Part shown: positions 1 to 9,898 of the stretch, in pieces | Layout: every line of letters starts with the position of its first letter | How positions within the stretch are numbered: the stretch's first letter is position 1 | Assembly: GCA_024760905.1 (NCBI GenBank) | Contig: CM045745.1 | Span: 7,813,782 to 7,877,781, forward strand | Length of the DNA stretch: 64,000 nucleotides | DNA from: Plotosus lineatus | Taxonomy: Eukaryota > Chordata > Actinopteri > Siluriformes > Plotosidae | Direction: 5' to 3' | Position numbers and translations under genes: made by a program | The notes under the pieces: generated by a model | What the model was told of the DNA's origin: nothing | Seen by the model: only the letters and a program-made list of their open reading frames with translations | Databases searched by the model: none

Positions 1-690
1 GGGTCTGATGCTGCATTCAAATTAAGGTGTGTGTTCCACATGGTTATGAGAACATTTGACACGTGCTCACAATAATATTGACACGGAGTTTATGGTTCCA
101 CAGTTAGTTAGGCCATGCTTTTTTGTATTCCTTGTTCTGTTATTGTCAACCCAAGTCAGGAAAAAAAACATTAATAACAGGTTATTTTATTTTTTTCTTG
201 AACACATCTGAACAAAAATGAAAAAAAAATGGGGTAAACATATTTTTTGGCCTTTCTTGTATTCTTAAAGGAGTCTTAGCAAGTGCTTTAACATTTAATA
301 ACTTTAACAGCCTGTCCTGAGCTGATGACATACATATAACACTCTTCATACTTAGTGTATTCTGTTGAATCTAGTGCTTTAAACAGATCACGGACACTTA
401 CAGTCACAACACAAAAACGACTTTCCCAAAAATACTTTCATACACCTCCACTTTCACCTGACCTCAGGGTGGTACTAAAATTGAGTGAACCCTCAGGTCG
501 CTTTTGATGCTAAAGTGGAGAATGTCTGTACTCAGAACAAAATCTGAATTTGAATCCAGTAAATGTTTACAATAAATATCAGAATGAGGAAAATGTAACC
601 TTAGTGACCTTAGACATGAGCTGGATTGAGAAGTTCATGTAACTTTACATTCTAGCGTTTTCACGCATAACAACTTGCATAATTTAGTTC
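1..690. other. AT-rich stretch, nothing recognised (CAMK2 intron 4)
   Basis: No reading frame, repeat end or structural motif that I can name. It should be intron 4 of the CAMK2 gene, since exon 4 lies at 3929 on the minus strand. I checked it for the next exon ([21 protein letters not shown]-type) and did not find it. Confidence 0.5.
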
Positions 691-1044
691 CACCCTGGAG
701 ATCGCAAGTTCAAATCCGGTTTAATGCCACAACCATCCGTGACCGGGAATCCGTGTGAGCTTTCACAGGAGTGATGGCATACACTCACTTCCCTGACACT
801 CACAGCAAATGCCAGCCAATCCTGGCCATCTGTGAGCTCATTCTTACAAAGGGACAGATATGCTTTCCCTCCGAGTGTGTTAGACCGTCCCCAAATATGC
901 ATGCACTGCTGTTCGAAAAGAGGTGAGTGGCTAATATTAAACGTGATTAAGGAAGTGTGTGCATGCTTTCGCTTCATCTCTGGTTGGTGGTGGTCATGTG
1001 ATCGGATGGGTGGGAATTGGATACTAATAAATTAGGGAGAAAAT
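691..1044 (+). mobile_element. tRNA-derived SINE, type D, copy 1
   Basis: Begins near a B-box-like motif (GCAAGTTCAAATCC) and runs through GATGGCATACACTCACTTCC, CCAATCCTGGCC and TTAGACCGTCCCCAAAT to a short A-rich end. The same order of blocks recurs at 9899-10235. The copy is diverged and its A box is not clear. The family name was not recognised; resemblance to siluriform or teleost SINEs is an impression only. Confidence 0.55.
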
Positions 1045-1311
1045 GGTTGGTAGGGTTTTAATTCCATGATTTTAGATCTGTGAGCAGTAGTTCTGCAGGT
1101 GGAAAGGCTTTGCTGATGAGATCAGTCATAAAGTCAAAGGAATACTCAGTATAGGATGGCACAAGTAACCACTACTTATAAATTTGTTAAGCAGAAAAGA
1201 ATCTTGAAATAGATAATACACTAAACCTTTAGGTGGACCGGCAGTTTTAACAAGACCATAGGCAACCAAAAACAGTCATCTGGGGCTACACTATACCACG
1301 TGTTTGGGGTA

Positions 1312-1732
1312 TAGCGTAGCGTGCGTAGGCCTCCGTCAGTCCCGAAGGACTATGGCTGCGCTCTGGCCAGTATCCCGACTAGTGATACTCCCCAGTGCAC
1401 AGAGCCTGGGTAGGGAGTAATGAGGGACAGGCTGTTACCCAAGCAGCAAGTCCCCCCCTGTCTCGGCGCCACCGGAAGGATCCAATGGAAAGGCAAGTGC
1501 CGATACGACTGGGTTCCAGTGCCGCTGCAGAAGAGAAACTACGGTCAATTTAGAACGGCCAATTAACCTACAGTGCACGTCTTTGGATTGCGGGAAACCG
1601 AGCACCGGAGGAAACCCGCACAAGCACGGGGAGAACATGCAAACTCCACACAGAAACGCCCAGGCCGGGAATCGAACCCGGGCCTTCTTGCTGTGAGGCG
1701 GACGTGCTAACCACTACGCCACCGTACCGTGC
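1312..1732 (-). mobile_element. Composite V-SINE-like element with 13-bp TSD
   Basis: Both flanks carry CGTGTTTGGGGTA (1299-1311 and 1733-1745), so the block inserted as one unit. On the minus strand it starts with a tRNA-like head (TAGTGGTTAGCACG, then B box GGGTTCGATTCCC), goes through the conserved central block (TTTGCATGTTCTCCCCG, GGTTTCCTCCGG) and ends in a GC-rich tail GACTGACGGAGGCCTAC. That tail (1325-1530) also occurs alone at 4423-4645. The central block resembles vertebrate V-SINEs; the tail is not the usual L2-like one seen in other copies here. Confidence 0.7.
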
Positions 1733-1979
1733 CGTGTTTGGGGTAACACCTTAGATAACAAGTTATGTTTCTCAATATAGCGCAACGCTTTGTAAGTCAT
1801 CCCCTTTTGGGAGGGATGTTTGCCAAATTGCAAAGTTATTCAAAATATATAAAGTCTATCCTCTGCTAATGACCCACGCATGAGAGGTATATTGTGAAAC
1901 TTCCTATGGTTGGTTTCATTTCCGCTGCCTTGACACCTTTATAATCTCTTATAAAATAATTAACCACTACATACTATAA

Positions 1980-1981
<2 letters not shown>

Positions 1982-2034
<53 letters not shown>
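1982..2034. repeat. (AT)n microsatellite
   Basis: About 26 AT units. It directly abuts the broken 5' side of the transposase relic at 2037, one of many places in this window where an (AT)n array marks the edge of a truncated element. Confidence 0.98.
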
Positions 2035-2036
<2 letters not shown>

Positions 2037-2042
<6 letters not shown>

Positions 2043-2438
2043 ATGCCAGCCATATGTGCATATGCTAGTGCTGTGCATCCACATTTTCTGCTAATGGATG
2101 ACAATGCACCAATCCATCAAGCAAGGCTGGTGCAGGACTGCTTGAATATCGAGGGAATCCATCGTATAGACTGGCCAGCATGTTCACCAGATCTTAATCC
2201 CATTAAGCACCTATGGGATCAGCTCGGGAGAGCCGTGCGACGTCGCCAACACCCTCCAAGCAACATCCAGCAGCTCAGAGAGGTGCGAACTGAAGAATGG
2301 GACCGACTAGACCAGGCAGCCATTGACCGATTGATCCAGAGCATGCCAAGGCGGTGTCAGGCTTGTATTCAAGCCAGAGGAGGCCACAAAAGATTAAGAT
2401 GGATTGGAATAGCGTGTGACTTTGAAGTGAACTGTTGA
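2037..2438 (+). pseudogene. Tc1/mariner transposase, C-terminal relic
   Basis: The open frame gives the last part of a DDE transposase: FLLMDDNAPIHQARLVQDCL (second catalytic Asp region), then ACSPDLNPIKHLWDQLG, then a conserved C-terminus MPRRCQACIQARGGH. Tc1/mariner enzymes cut and paste DNA in the nucleus. Two things show it is dead. The N-terminal DNA-binding half and first Asp are missing, replaced by an (AT)n array. The third catalytic residue, normally Glu in LNPIEHLW, is Lys. The frame extends a few residues past the usual ARGGHTRY end. A polyadenylation-like AATAAA lies about 60 bp downstream. No terminal inverted repeat was identified. Confidence 0.9.
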
Positions 2439-2667
2439 AATTTTGTTGTTAGGGACAATTTGCTATTGTCTTTGTTTGATGTGGTTAAGACTGTAAATAA
2501 AACAGTATCTGGATCTGGTCTTTAAAATAGGGTCCTCATTTCAAAATTTAAAATATTACAAATATTAAAATTAATATTACAAAAAATAAAAATTACAAAT
2601 ATTACTGCACAAAAATCAAACTGACAAAAATAGCCAAATATTGACAAATATCCTTACCTTTTTTTTT

Positions 2668-3287
<620 letters not shown>

Positions 3288-3598
3288 TATATCCGTAATT
3301 TACTGGTTTTCGTCCGTAGGTGTCCGCATGCTCCAGTTTCTTAGCAACAACATTCTCAAGCCTGTAACCACTTAGACAATGATATCACATTTCAAAAGAA
3401 AATCCCATTCTTGCAACAACATACTTTTCTAAAAATATTGTTTAATTTCCATACTTCATTTTCCTATGCAATACATTTGTAGTTTTGCTGAACTTAACTT
3501 TACAAACATGTTAGTGTTGCGGTGGCTCCAATTGAATTCTGGTGAACGGATGACAATAAAAATGGGATTTGATTAGCTGCCTGGATCTCTCTCAAACA
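3288..3598. other. Unassigned spacer
   Basis: AT-rich, no recognisable frame or repeat terminus. Confidence 0.4.

Positions 3599-3654
<56 letters not shown>
3599..3654. repeat. (CA)n microsatellite
   Basis: About 27 CA units, uninterrupted. Confidence 0.98.
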
Positions 3655-3658
<4 letters not shown>

Positions 3659-3782
3659 TGTGGGTCCATCCAGACTGCCAATAGTGCTAATTACCAGGCT
3701 GCCAGACCCTTAATTTTTGGTTATATTTGGTAAGGGGAGGTGCCAACTCTGAAGTACACACCTGAATTGGCAACAATGATAA

Positions 3783-3813
3783 GCACACGCACACGCACAC
3801 GCACACACACGCA

Positions 3814-3860
<47 letters not shown>

Positions 3861-3876
3861 ACACACACACACACAC

Positions 3877-3916
<40 letters not shown>
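3783..3916. repeat. CA-rich microsatellite beside CAMK2 exon 4
   Basis: Interrupted CA repeat of about 134 bp with GCACAC and ATACAC variants. On the transcribed strand it is a GT/GU-rich tract that starts 12 nt after the exon 4 donor (GTAAGTAATTGGGTGTGT). Confidence 0.97.
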
Positions 3917-3918
<2 letters not shown>

Positions 3919-3928
3919 AATTACTTAC

Positions 3929-3983
3929 AAATCAAAGACAAGGTAGTGGAACCCCTCTTCAGATATGCTGTCATGGAGTCGCA
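3929..3983 (-). CDS. camk2: CaMKII (CAMK2) exon 4, 55 bp
   Basis: Read on the minus strand, this exon follows a pyrimidine-rich acceptor ending in CCCCTTACAG and is followed by the donor GTAAGTAA. Joined in frame to exon 3, its first base completes the split codon and it encodes [19 protein letters not shown], the kinase N-lobe strand region of calcium/calmodulin-dependent protein kinase II, a cytosolic Ser/Thr kinase that decodes calcium signals. The length of 55 bp equals that of exon 4 in vertebrate CAMK2 genes. FHYLVFDL fits the delta, gamma or beta paralogue; alpha has HHYLIFDL. Together with KHPNI in exon 3, delta or gamma is favoured. The next exon ([10 protein letters not shown]) was not found below 3929, so it lies outside the window. 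A long GT tract begins about 12 nt after the donor on the transcript. Confidence 0.93.
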
Positions 3984-4361
3984 CTGTAAGGGGTGGAGAG
4001 ATCAAAAGAGATAAGCTGATTAGATTTAACACAGGATACAGATGCACCCACTTTCCAAACCATTTACTATCCCTGTGTGCCTGAGTCAATCTGTGCATGG
4101 AACGAGTGTGTAATAGACTAGAGAATTGTTAGAGAGATCTCATACATTCAGAGAACACTGAACAGACTCTTCTAAATTACATTTACACACCCCTTACGGC
4201 TAATAAACACATTCATCTTTATTGTGCTCTGACAGAAACCTCTATATAACCTCAAATATATCACTATTTATCCATGGCTGGTGTCCAAGTATCATTTTTC
4301 TTATATCAAAACAGAGCTAATGTACAATACCAGTCAAATGTTTGAAGAAAAAGAAAAAAAA

Positions 4362-4365
<4 letters not shown>
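3984..4365. other. Intronic spacer upstream of exon 4 acceptor
   Basis: Contains the pyrimidine-rich tract of the exon 4 acceptor (minus strand, CTCTCCACCCCTTACAG). Otherwise unique-looking AT-rich sequence with nothing recognised. Confidence 0.6.

Positions 4366-4421
<56 letters not shown>
4366..4421. repeat. (AT)n microsatellite
   Basis: About 28 AT units directly joined to the truncated SINE at 4423. Confidence 0.98.
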
Positions 4422-4422
<1 letters not shown>

Positions 4423-4425
<3 letters not shown>

Positions 4426-4780
4426 GGCCTCTGTCAGTCCTGGAGGACTATGGCTGCGCTCTGGCTGGTATCCCGGCTGGTGATACTCTCCAGTGTACAG
4501 AGCCTGGGTAGGGAGTAATGGAGGACAGGCTATTACCCAAGCAGCAAGTCCCCCCTCTCGACGCCACCGGAATGATCCAATGGAAGGACAAGTGTCGATT
4601 TGACTGGGTTCCAGTGCGGCTGCAGGAGTTGCCAGAATGTTACTATGAACGAACTGCCTCGGGGACTCCGACTCCCGATTAGAAACACGCTGACGGCTTT
4701 GCAGCTTACTCTTTAAAATCAGCAATGGTTCTTTTACATGCCTCACACCATAGACAGTGAGAGACATGGCCGGCCTATGC
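4423..4780 (-). mobile_element. Fragmented SINE: composite tail plus type A/B internal piece
   Basis: 4423-4645 repeats the GC-rich tail of the composite element at 1325-1530 (GTAGGCCTC, GGACTATGGCTGCGCTCTGG, TAGGGAGTAATG). 4684-4780 is an internal part of the type A/B SINE in minus orientation (AAACACGCTGACGG, AGCAATGGTTCTTTTACATG). The two pieces meet without intact heads, so this is a fused or rearranged remnant. It is bounded on both sides by (AT)n arrays. Confidence 0.65.
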
Positions 4781-4786
4781 CATGTG

Positions 4787-4809
4787 TTTATATATATATA
4801 TATATACAT

Positions 4810-4904
<95 letters not shown>
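4787..4904. repeat. (AT)n(AC)n(AT)n microsatellite
   Basis: AT run, short ATACACAC run, then a long AT run of about 76 bp. Confidence 0.97.
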
Positions 4905-4907
<3 letters not shown>

Positions 4908-5007
4908 TTTCTAAGGCTTTGTCCAAATAAAACTGGTTAAATCCAAAAGATTAAAAATAAATAAATAAACAAACGTTCTTTTTACAAGCTATCATTTTTG
5001 TACTTTT

Positions 5008-5352
5008 CAGTGGTGGACTGGTGGTATAGGGTGCTAGATCACCCTGATCCTAAAGTTGGGGGTTCGAGTCCCACTCTCCACAAGATTCTCACTGTACCCC
5101 CAGTGCAGCTAACTGGGTTATGAAAGGCCGGCCATGTCTCTCACGTGTGTCTCACATGTGAGAGGTTGATGTAAAAGAACCATTGCTGACTTTCGTAAAG
5201 AGCATCTGCAAAGCCGTTGGCATGTTTCTGTCCCTTGCTAAAGGGTTGTGTCGAAAAGGGCATCCGACGTAAAAACCTACGCCAAATCAAACATGCGAAT
5301 CATTCGCTGTGGCGACCCCTGAAAAAAGGGAAAAAGCCGAAAGAAAAAGAAG
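5008..5352 (+). mobile_element. SINE type A (RTE-X tail)
   Basis: tRNA-derived head GGTGGACTGGTGG with a B box GGTTCGAGTCCC, the body GGCCGGCCATGTCTCTCAC and AAAGAACCATTGCTGACTTTCG, and the tail ATTCGCTGTGGCGACCCC then AAAGCCGAAAGAAAAAGAAG. The last about 50 bp match the 3' end of the RTE-X LINE copies in this window, which suggests it was mobilised by RTE-X. Confidence 0.9.
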
Positions 5353-5393
5353 TTCACGCACACCAAAACTAAAACACCCCATTGATGCCAATG

Positions 5394-5744
5394 TCTGTCT
5401 GTCTTCCTTTCGGCTTTTTTCCCTTTTACTCGGGAGTCGCCACAGCGAATCATCTGATTCGCACGTTTGATTTGGCAGAGGTTTTTACGTCGGATGCCCT
5501 TCCTGTCACAACCCTTTTTAGCAAGAGACAGAAACAACGCTGACGACTTTGCTACTCTTTACGAAAGTCAGCAATGGTTCTTTTACATGAACCTCTCACC
5601 ATAGACAGTGAGAGACATGGCCCGCCTTTGATAACCCAGTTAGCTGCACTGGGGGGGGGGGGGGGGCAGTGACAACCTTGTGGAGAGTGGGACTCGAACC
5701 CCCAACCTTTGGATCAGCGATCCAGCACCCTATACCAATGCCCC
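5394..5744 (-). mobile_element. SINE type A, inverted neighbour, 11-bp TSD
   Basis: Full minus-strand copy with the tail TGTCTGTCTGTCTTCC at its left and the head (CTCGAACCCCCAACC) at its right. TGATGCCAATG flanks both sides (5383-5393 and 5745-5755). It includes a run of about 17 G. It lies tail-to-tail with the copy at 5008, so a transcript through both could form a long hairpin. Confidence 0.92.
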
Positions 5745-5771
5745 TGATGCCAATGATAACTCCTTAATTAA

Positions 5772-6204
5772 CCCTAGAATGGTTACCCTCTATTTTGGTA
5801 ACATGGACGGTTCACCCAGGAGAATTTTACTCAAATTTAAAAATGAATACATTTTTTTAAAAATACTTATGAATAAAAAAAACATTTACTTTGAAAATAC
5901 TCAATGAAAATACAACTCTTCATCTTTCATTTATACTATTTTAACTTACAATTGCGGTATATAGGAGAAAAACACCCAGGTTGCACAACACACCTAAATG
6001 GAAACTGTGGGAGAAATTCTCCCGAAATGGGCCAGGGAGCAAAAACTAACAGAGACAGCTGGACCACACACCCACCCGTAATCAAGTCAAGCTAAACACT
6101 GAAGCTACTGGGCATGTCAAGCAGGAACCACGCTGCCAAACGTATGAGTTACAAAACCACCTCGAAAACACCGAGAGAATTCCATCCTGGCAACCATTTA
6201 AGGG
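5772..6204. mobile_element. piggyBac-like MITE with TTAA sites
   Basis: Flanked by TTAA at 5768-5771 and 6205-6208. The left end is CCCTAGAATGGTTACC; the reverse complement of the right end is CCCTTAAATGGTTGCC (13 of 16 identical). CCCTAGAA-type ends with TTAA targets are the signature of piggyBac elements, which excise without a footprint. 433 bp, no coding capacity. Confidence 0.65.
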
Positions 6205-6768
6205 TTAATGCGGATTATGTTGTTAAGGCATCCCATCAGCTACCTACATGGTTTGGCCACATTCAGATGTCCGTGTTCCATGTACAGTTTAAACCTCTTT
6301 GCACCTCTTTACAGCTGTTTTCCATCGTTTAAAAACAGGAAATATCAATACATGTGCAAGGTTAACTATGATGCTCTGTAATTCAAGATGGATTTGCAAA
6401 TTTCACAGGCAGAACAGCACAGAATGCATCTCACCCATCATGTTTGATTTGGTATGTTGCATGAACCTTTAGCAGAGTCATGGTAACCATGCATCGTGGT
6501 TTCTGAAATGCTTGGTTTTTCAGTTTCACATTACAGTGCAAATCTGATATTTTCAAATACGCACACCTCAAATTTTGTTGATGCCATTTTAGGGCGAAGA
6601 GAAAGATCAGAACAGAGAAATAATTGTGCATTTTCAAATTTACTTAGACAAGGGTCGGAAAATTCTGGAAAAATTTAAAGTTGGAAACGAGTGTAATTGA
6701 ACGGATGAGTTTGTAACTATAACCCTTAATGTTGCTAATTAACCCTGAATACCCAGCATGGGTGGAGG
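6205..6768. other. Unassigned spacer
   Basis: AT-rich; a second TTAACCCTGAATACCC motif near 6738 faintly resembles the piggyBac-like end but has no partner. No gene seen. Confidence 0.4.
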
Positions 6769-7091
6769 GCAGTGGTGGCCTGGTGGTAAAGGGTGCTGGA
6801 TCGCTGATACTAAGGTTGGGGGTTCGAGTCCCACTCTCCACAAGGTTGTCACTGTCCCCCCAGCGCAGCGAACTGGGTTATCAAAGGCCGGCCATATCTC
6901 TCACTGTCTTTAGCAAAAGAACCATTGCTGACTTTCGACAAGAGTAGCTGCATAGTCATCAGCGTGTTTCCGCTCCTTGCAAAGGGTTGTGCCAGAAAGG
7001 GCATCCGATGTAAAAACCTATGCCAAATCAAACATGCGAATGAGATGAATACCCCTGAAAAGGGGGAAAAGCCAAAAGGAAAAGAAGAGGA
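6769..7091 (+). mobile_element. SINE type A
   Basis: Head GCAGTGGTGGCCTGGTGG, B box GGTTCGAGTCCC, shared body, and a decayed RTE-X-like tail (CCCCTGAAAAGGGGG, AGCCAAAAGGAAAAGAAG) in which the GATTCGCTGTGGCG part is lost. Confidence 0.88.
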
Positions 7092-7970
7092 AGCATAATA
7101 CTGTATATAAAAAATGTAAAAAATTAACTCTACAGGTTAGTCATGAACAAGAAACTTAAAAAAAGTAGAATTTTCACAAAACAACCAGATTTAATTGATT
7201 TTCTACCCGGCACTAAACATTATAATACACACACAAAAAATTGAATTAAAAAAAATCTCCTTTTTAAAAGACACTATACGAAATAAGTGTAAGAAATGCT
7301 TGCAAGTATGTCTGGTTAGAATAATAAAAGTATATGTTTGTTTCTGATAAATTTTGTATCCAGTACTCGACCTTCCCAGTTCATAACAGTTAATTCCTAT
7401 ACATTCCCGTTAATTCTCTTGGAAATTCACAATATCATTTTGAAATATTGCTATATTTCTCCGGCTTAAGTGCCCATGGAAAATCATTGCTTTGCAACAT
7501 TAGAGTGGAGAGATAATCAATCAAGTAAATTAACTACTAACTAGGAATCTAGTCAAGTTTGAAACACATGAACGCACCTAAACTCAGCTTGGCATAGCAT
7601 AACCATGGCTCTGAATACCAAGCACGCACTTAATAAGGGCTTTAAAAAATTTTAAATAAATACTTTTAGATTCCAGTCAGTACATTTCCACGCATAGTTA
7701 TGTCAACAAGGCCATTTAACTGGACTACTGTCTTGTTCCAATACACAAAAGGGACATGAAAAATATAAAAAAATAAAATAAAAAAAAGATTCCACTGACT
7801 TCATTGCAATAGTTGGTGATATGTCTACTTGAAGTTTGTTAATATTGAGCTTTTTTAAAATTTATTTAATCACACATCAAAATAAGTGAACGGCACAAAT
7901 TAGTACCATGTTGTGATAAAAATTGTGCTGATGTACAGTTGTACAGTTGATGTTTATGTTTTACTAAATA
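7092..7970. other. Unassigned AT-rich stretch
   Basis: No frame, repeat end or motif recognised in about 880 bp of AT-rich intron sequence. Confidence 0.45.
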
Positions 7971-8490
7971 CAGTGGTACCTTGGTACTCAAACACTTTAG
8001 AGATCAAACAAATCGGAATTTGATAAAAAAAATCCAGGATTTTTTTGTCCTGGAAGTCGACCAAAATCCGGAAGTCGAACGTTAAAAAAGCGTGAGAAAA
8101 AAACGAGACCGAAAGGGAAAGGAAATGCACGCTTTCTGGAAGTCCAGAAGTTGTTGATACTATGTATCACCCTGATAAAGTTAGCAGCGCTGTGAACACC
8201 TTTAAGAATGAGGTCATGAGCCACTTCCTTAAGGTTTTGAAAAGAAGCCAAAAACAAGCCACGTTAGAAATCTTCTTCAAGAAAAGAAAGGGACATCCTG
8301 AAGAAGAGTCATCCATGCCAAAGCAAGTAGCAAGAGAAAAAACACCTTTGGTTGATTCACCTGAAGCTGTTATGGAAGGGGATCCTCCTCTCTCCCAACA
8401 CTTACATATGCCAACTGCTCACCACCACAAAGGTTAAAATTCTTATCTTTATTGTACTGTGGTTTTTATTTTAATGTGTTATAGTCCGTG
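7971..8490 (+). mobile_element. Tigger/pogo deletion derivative
   Basis: A TA dinucleotide precedes CAGTGGTACCTTGGTACTC, the 5' terminus of a pogo/Tigger element, followed by its 5' UTR-like stretch (GATCAAACAAATCGGAATT, AAACGAGACCGAAAGGG). About 190 bp in, the sequence jumps to the C-terminal transposase frame at 8162. The same 5' UTR is seen at 18778 but there it leads into the N-terminal start codon. No right terminal repeat was found. Confidence 0.75.
8162..8437 (+). pseudogene. Tigger transposase C-terminal fragment
   Basis: The frame reads NTFKNEVMSHFLKVLKRSQK, then QATLEIFFKKRKGHPEEESS, a basic and acidic C-terminal tail of the kind found at the end of Tigger (TIGD-like, DDE) transposases. 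The CENP-B-type DNA-binding domain and all catalytic Asp residues are absent, so it cannot act. It sits directly behind the element's own 5' end, so the internal deletion removed nearly the whole gene. An intact homologue elsewhere in the genome would be the parent. Confidence 0.6.
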
Positions 8491-8900
8491 TTGTGAGAGA
8501 CTCTGGTTTTGGCGGCCCTAACTCTCTCTCTCTCTCTCTTCATGCATGCAGGCGCTGGAGAGGGGTGTGGCTGTCACACAACGGTGGCGCGCGAAGCACG
8601 CACACCTGATTCCACTCCGCAATCATCAGGCTATAAAGACGAGCAGCACGCTCCTCCCGGTGCTAAAAGATTGTCCCTCTTCGCGGTCCCGTTTCTCCAT
8701 GATCTCTCTGGCTCCTGGTTCTCAGCTCCGTGCTCAACCAGTTCCCACAGTTTGATTTTCATTTTCTCCACGTTTCTAACAGTAACTACGATTTCCCCAT
8801 GCTCTAGTGCCTTTCCTGTGAACAATAAAGCTCCTCCGTTTTCATCACACTCTGTCTCCTGCATTTTTTTGATCCGGCTGAATGTTCCTGGCATCACAGA
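8490..8900 (+). mobile_element. LTR-like promoter/poly-A segment
   Basis: Starts TGTGAGAGACTCTGG, has a CT run, GGTGTGGCTGT, a TATAAAGA box near 8632, AACAATAAAGC near 8821 and ends near GGCATCACA. This TATA-R-AATAAA order is what a solo LTR looks like. A related order (TATAAATA, AATAAAAG, TGTGGCTGTG... on the minus strand) lies at 13550-13840. I could not define matching target duplications, so the call is tentative. Confidence 0.35.
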
Positions 8901-9262
8901 AGGGCTAGAAGATTCTGTGATGAAACTGTTTCAAGAGCTTTTACCAAAACACCGAATTGCTTGTGCATTCTTTTATATCTGACGTCGAAATAGCCGTTGG
9001 ATTATTTCTTTGTAGAAATATTTACAGCTCTAGACATAACCCTATCTCTGTTTACTTCTGTTTATGCTGCTTCTTTTGTACGGCAAGTTCAAAGCCCGTG
9101 ACCAAAATTGCAAAGCATGCGCCGATCTCCGAGTCCAACTCTAATCTGATTAAACAGCATACAATAAATAGCTCAACTATAGTCAAGCTATCCAACAGTA
9201 ATAGTCTGACTTCATGTTCGATTTAGTTCAAGTTTATTCCAACATGTTTACATTGGAGGAGG
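8901..9262. other. Unassigned spacer
   Basis: No recognisable gene or repeat end. Confidence 0.4.
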
Positions 9263-9587
9263 CTGTGGTGGCCTAGCAGTAAAAAGGTGCTGGATCACTG
9301 ATCCCAAGATTGCAGGTTCAAGCCCCACTCTGAACAGGTTGTCACTGTCTCCCAGTGCAGCTAACTGGGTTATCAAAGGCCTGTAGTGTCTCTCACTGTC
9401 TGTGGTAAGAGGTTCATGTAAAATAATCATTGTTGACCTTCGTAAAGAGAAGCTGCATGTTTCTGCCCTGCGATGGCCTGGCGAGCTGTCCAGGATGTAC
9501 TCTGCCCTCACCCAAAGTCGGCTGAGATGGGCGGCAGCCTCTCCGAGACCCTAATTAGGATTAAGTGGTTCATAAAATAAATGAATG
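9263..9587 (+). mobile_element. SINE type B (V-SINE/L2-like tail)
   Basis: Same tRNA-like head and body as type A, but after TGTTTCTGCCC it switches to GCGATGGCCTGGCGAGCTGT, then GTCGGCTGAGATGGGC, GACCCTAATTAGGATTAAG and ends AAATAAATGAATG. This is the tail carried by the V-SINE-like copies in the window. Confidence 0.88.
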
Positions 9588-9898
9588 TTTAGAGTGGTTT
9601 TAAAAGTGCAGTTTTACCTGTCATGTAAATGTACAGTGTGCCCGATTTACGTTTACTTGTATTTTTTGAAACCATTGTATGCAAAATACATACAAGTCAA
9701 GGCTCTTTTCTGAAGATTTAAGCGACCCCATTTTGCAAATCATTCAACTGAAGATGGCAAAATCATGAACAAAAGTTTAAAAAAAAATAGGTGTCAGTCA
9801 ACAACAACAAAAAAATGTATATAGTTTGACTATTATTTGATGTATACAAAGTAAGCAGGAGAAACAAATAGAGAGGAAGCGGAACTATTAACATAAAC
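9588..9898. other. Unassigned spacer
   Basis: Nothing recognised; (CAACAA)-type A-rich patch near 9800. Confidence 0.4.

Noticed and set aside
3599..3916. Regular repeats that could be mistaken for a CRISPR array
   Set aside because: They are (CA)n microsatellites without unique spacers, and the DNA is from an animal.
4306..4926. 206-codon minus-strand frame
   Set aside because: Translation is poly(Ile-Tyr) from (AT)n arrays and antisense SINE; no protein evidence.
5055..5075. B-box motif suggesting a tRNA gene (also in other SINE copies)
   Set aside because: No acceptor stem or anticodon arm folds; these are tRNA-derived SINE heads.
8509..8982. 157-codon plus-strand frame
   Set aside because: Lies over the LTR-like segment with CT repeats; composition explains it and no domain is visible.
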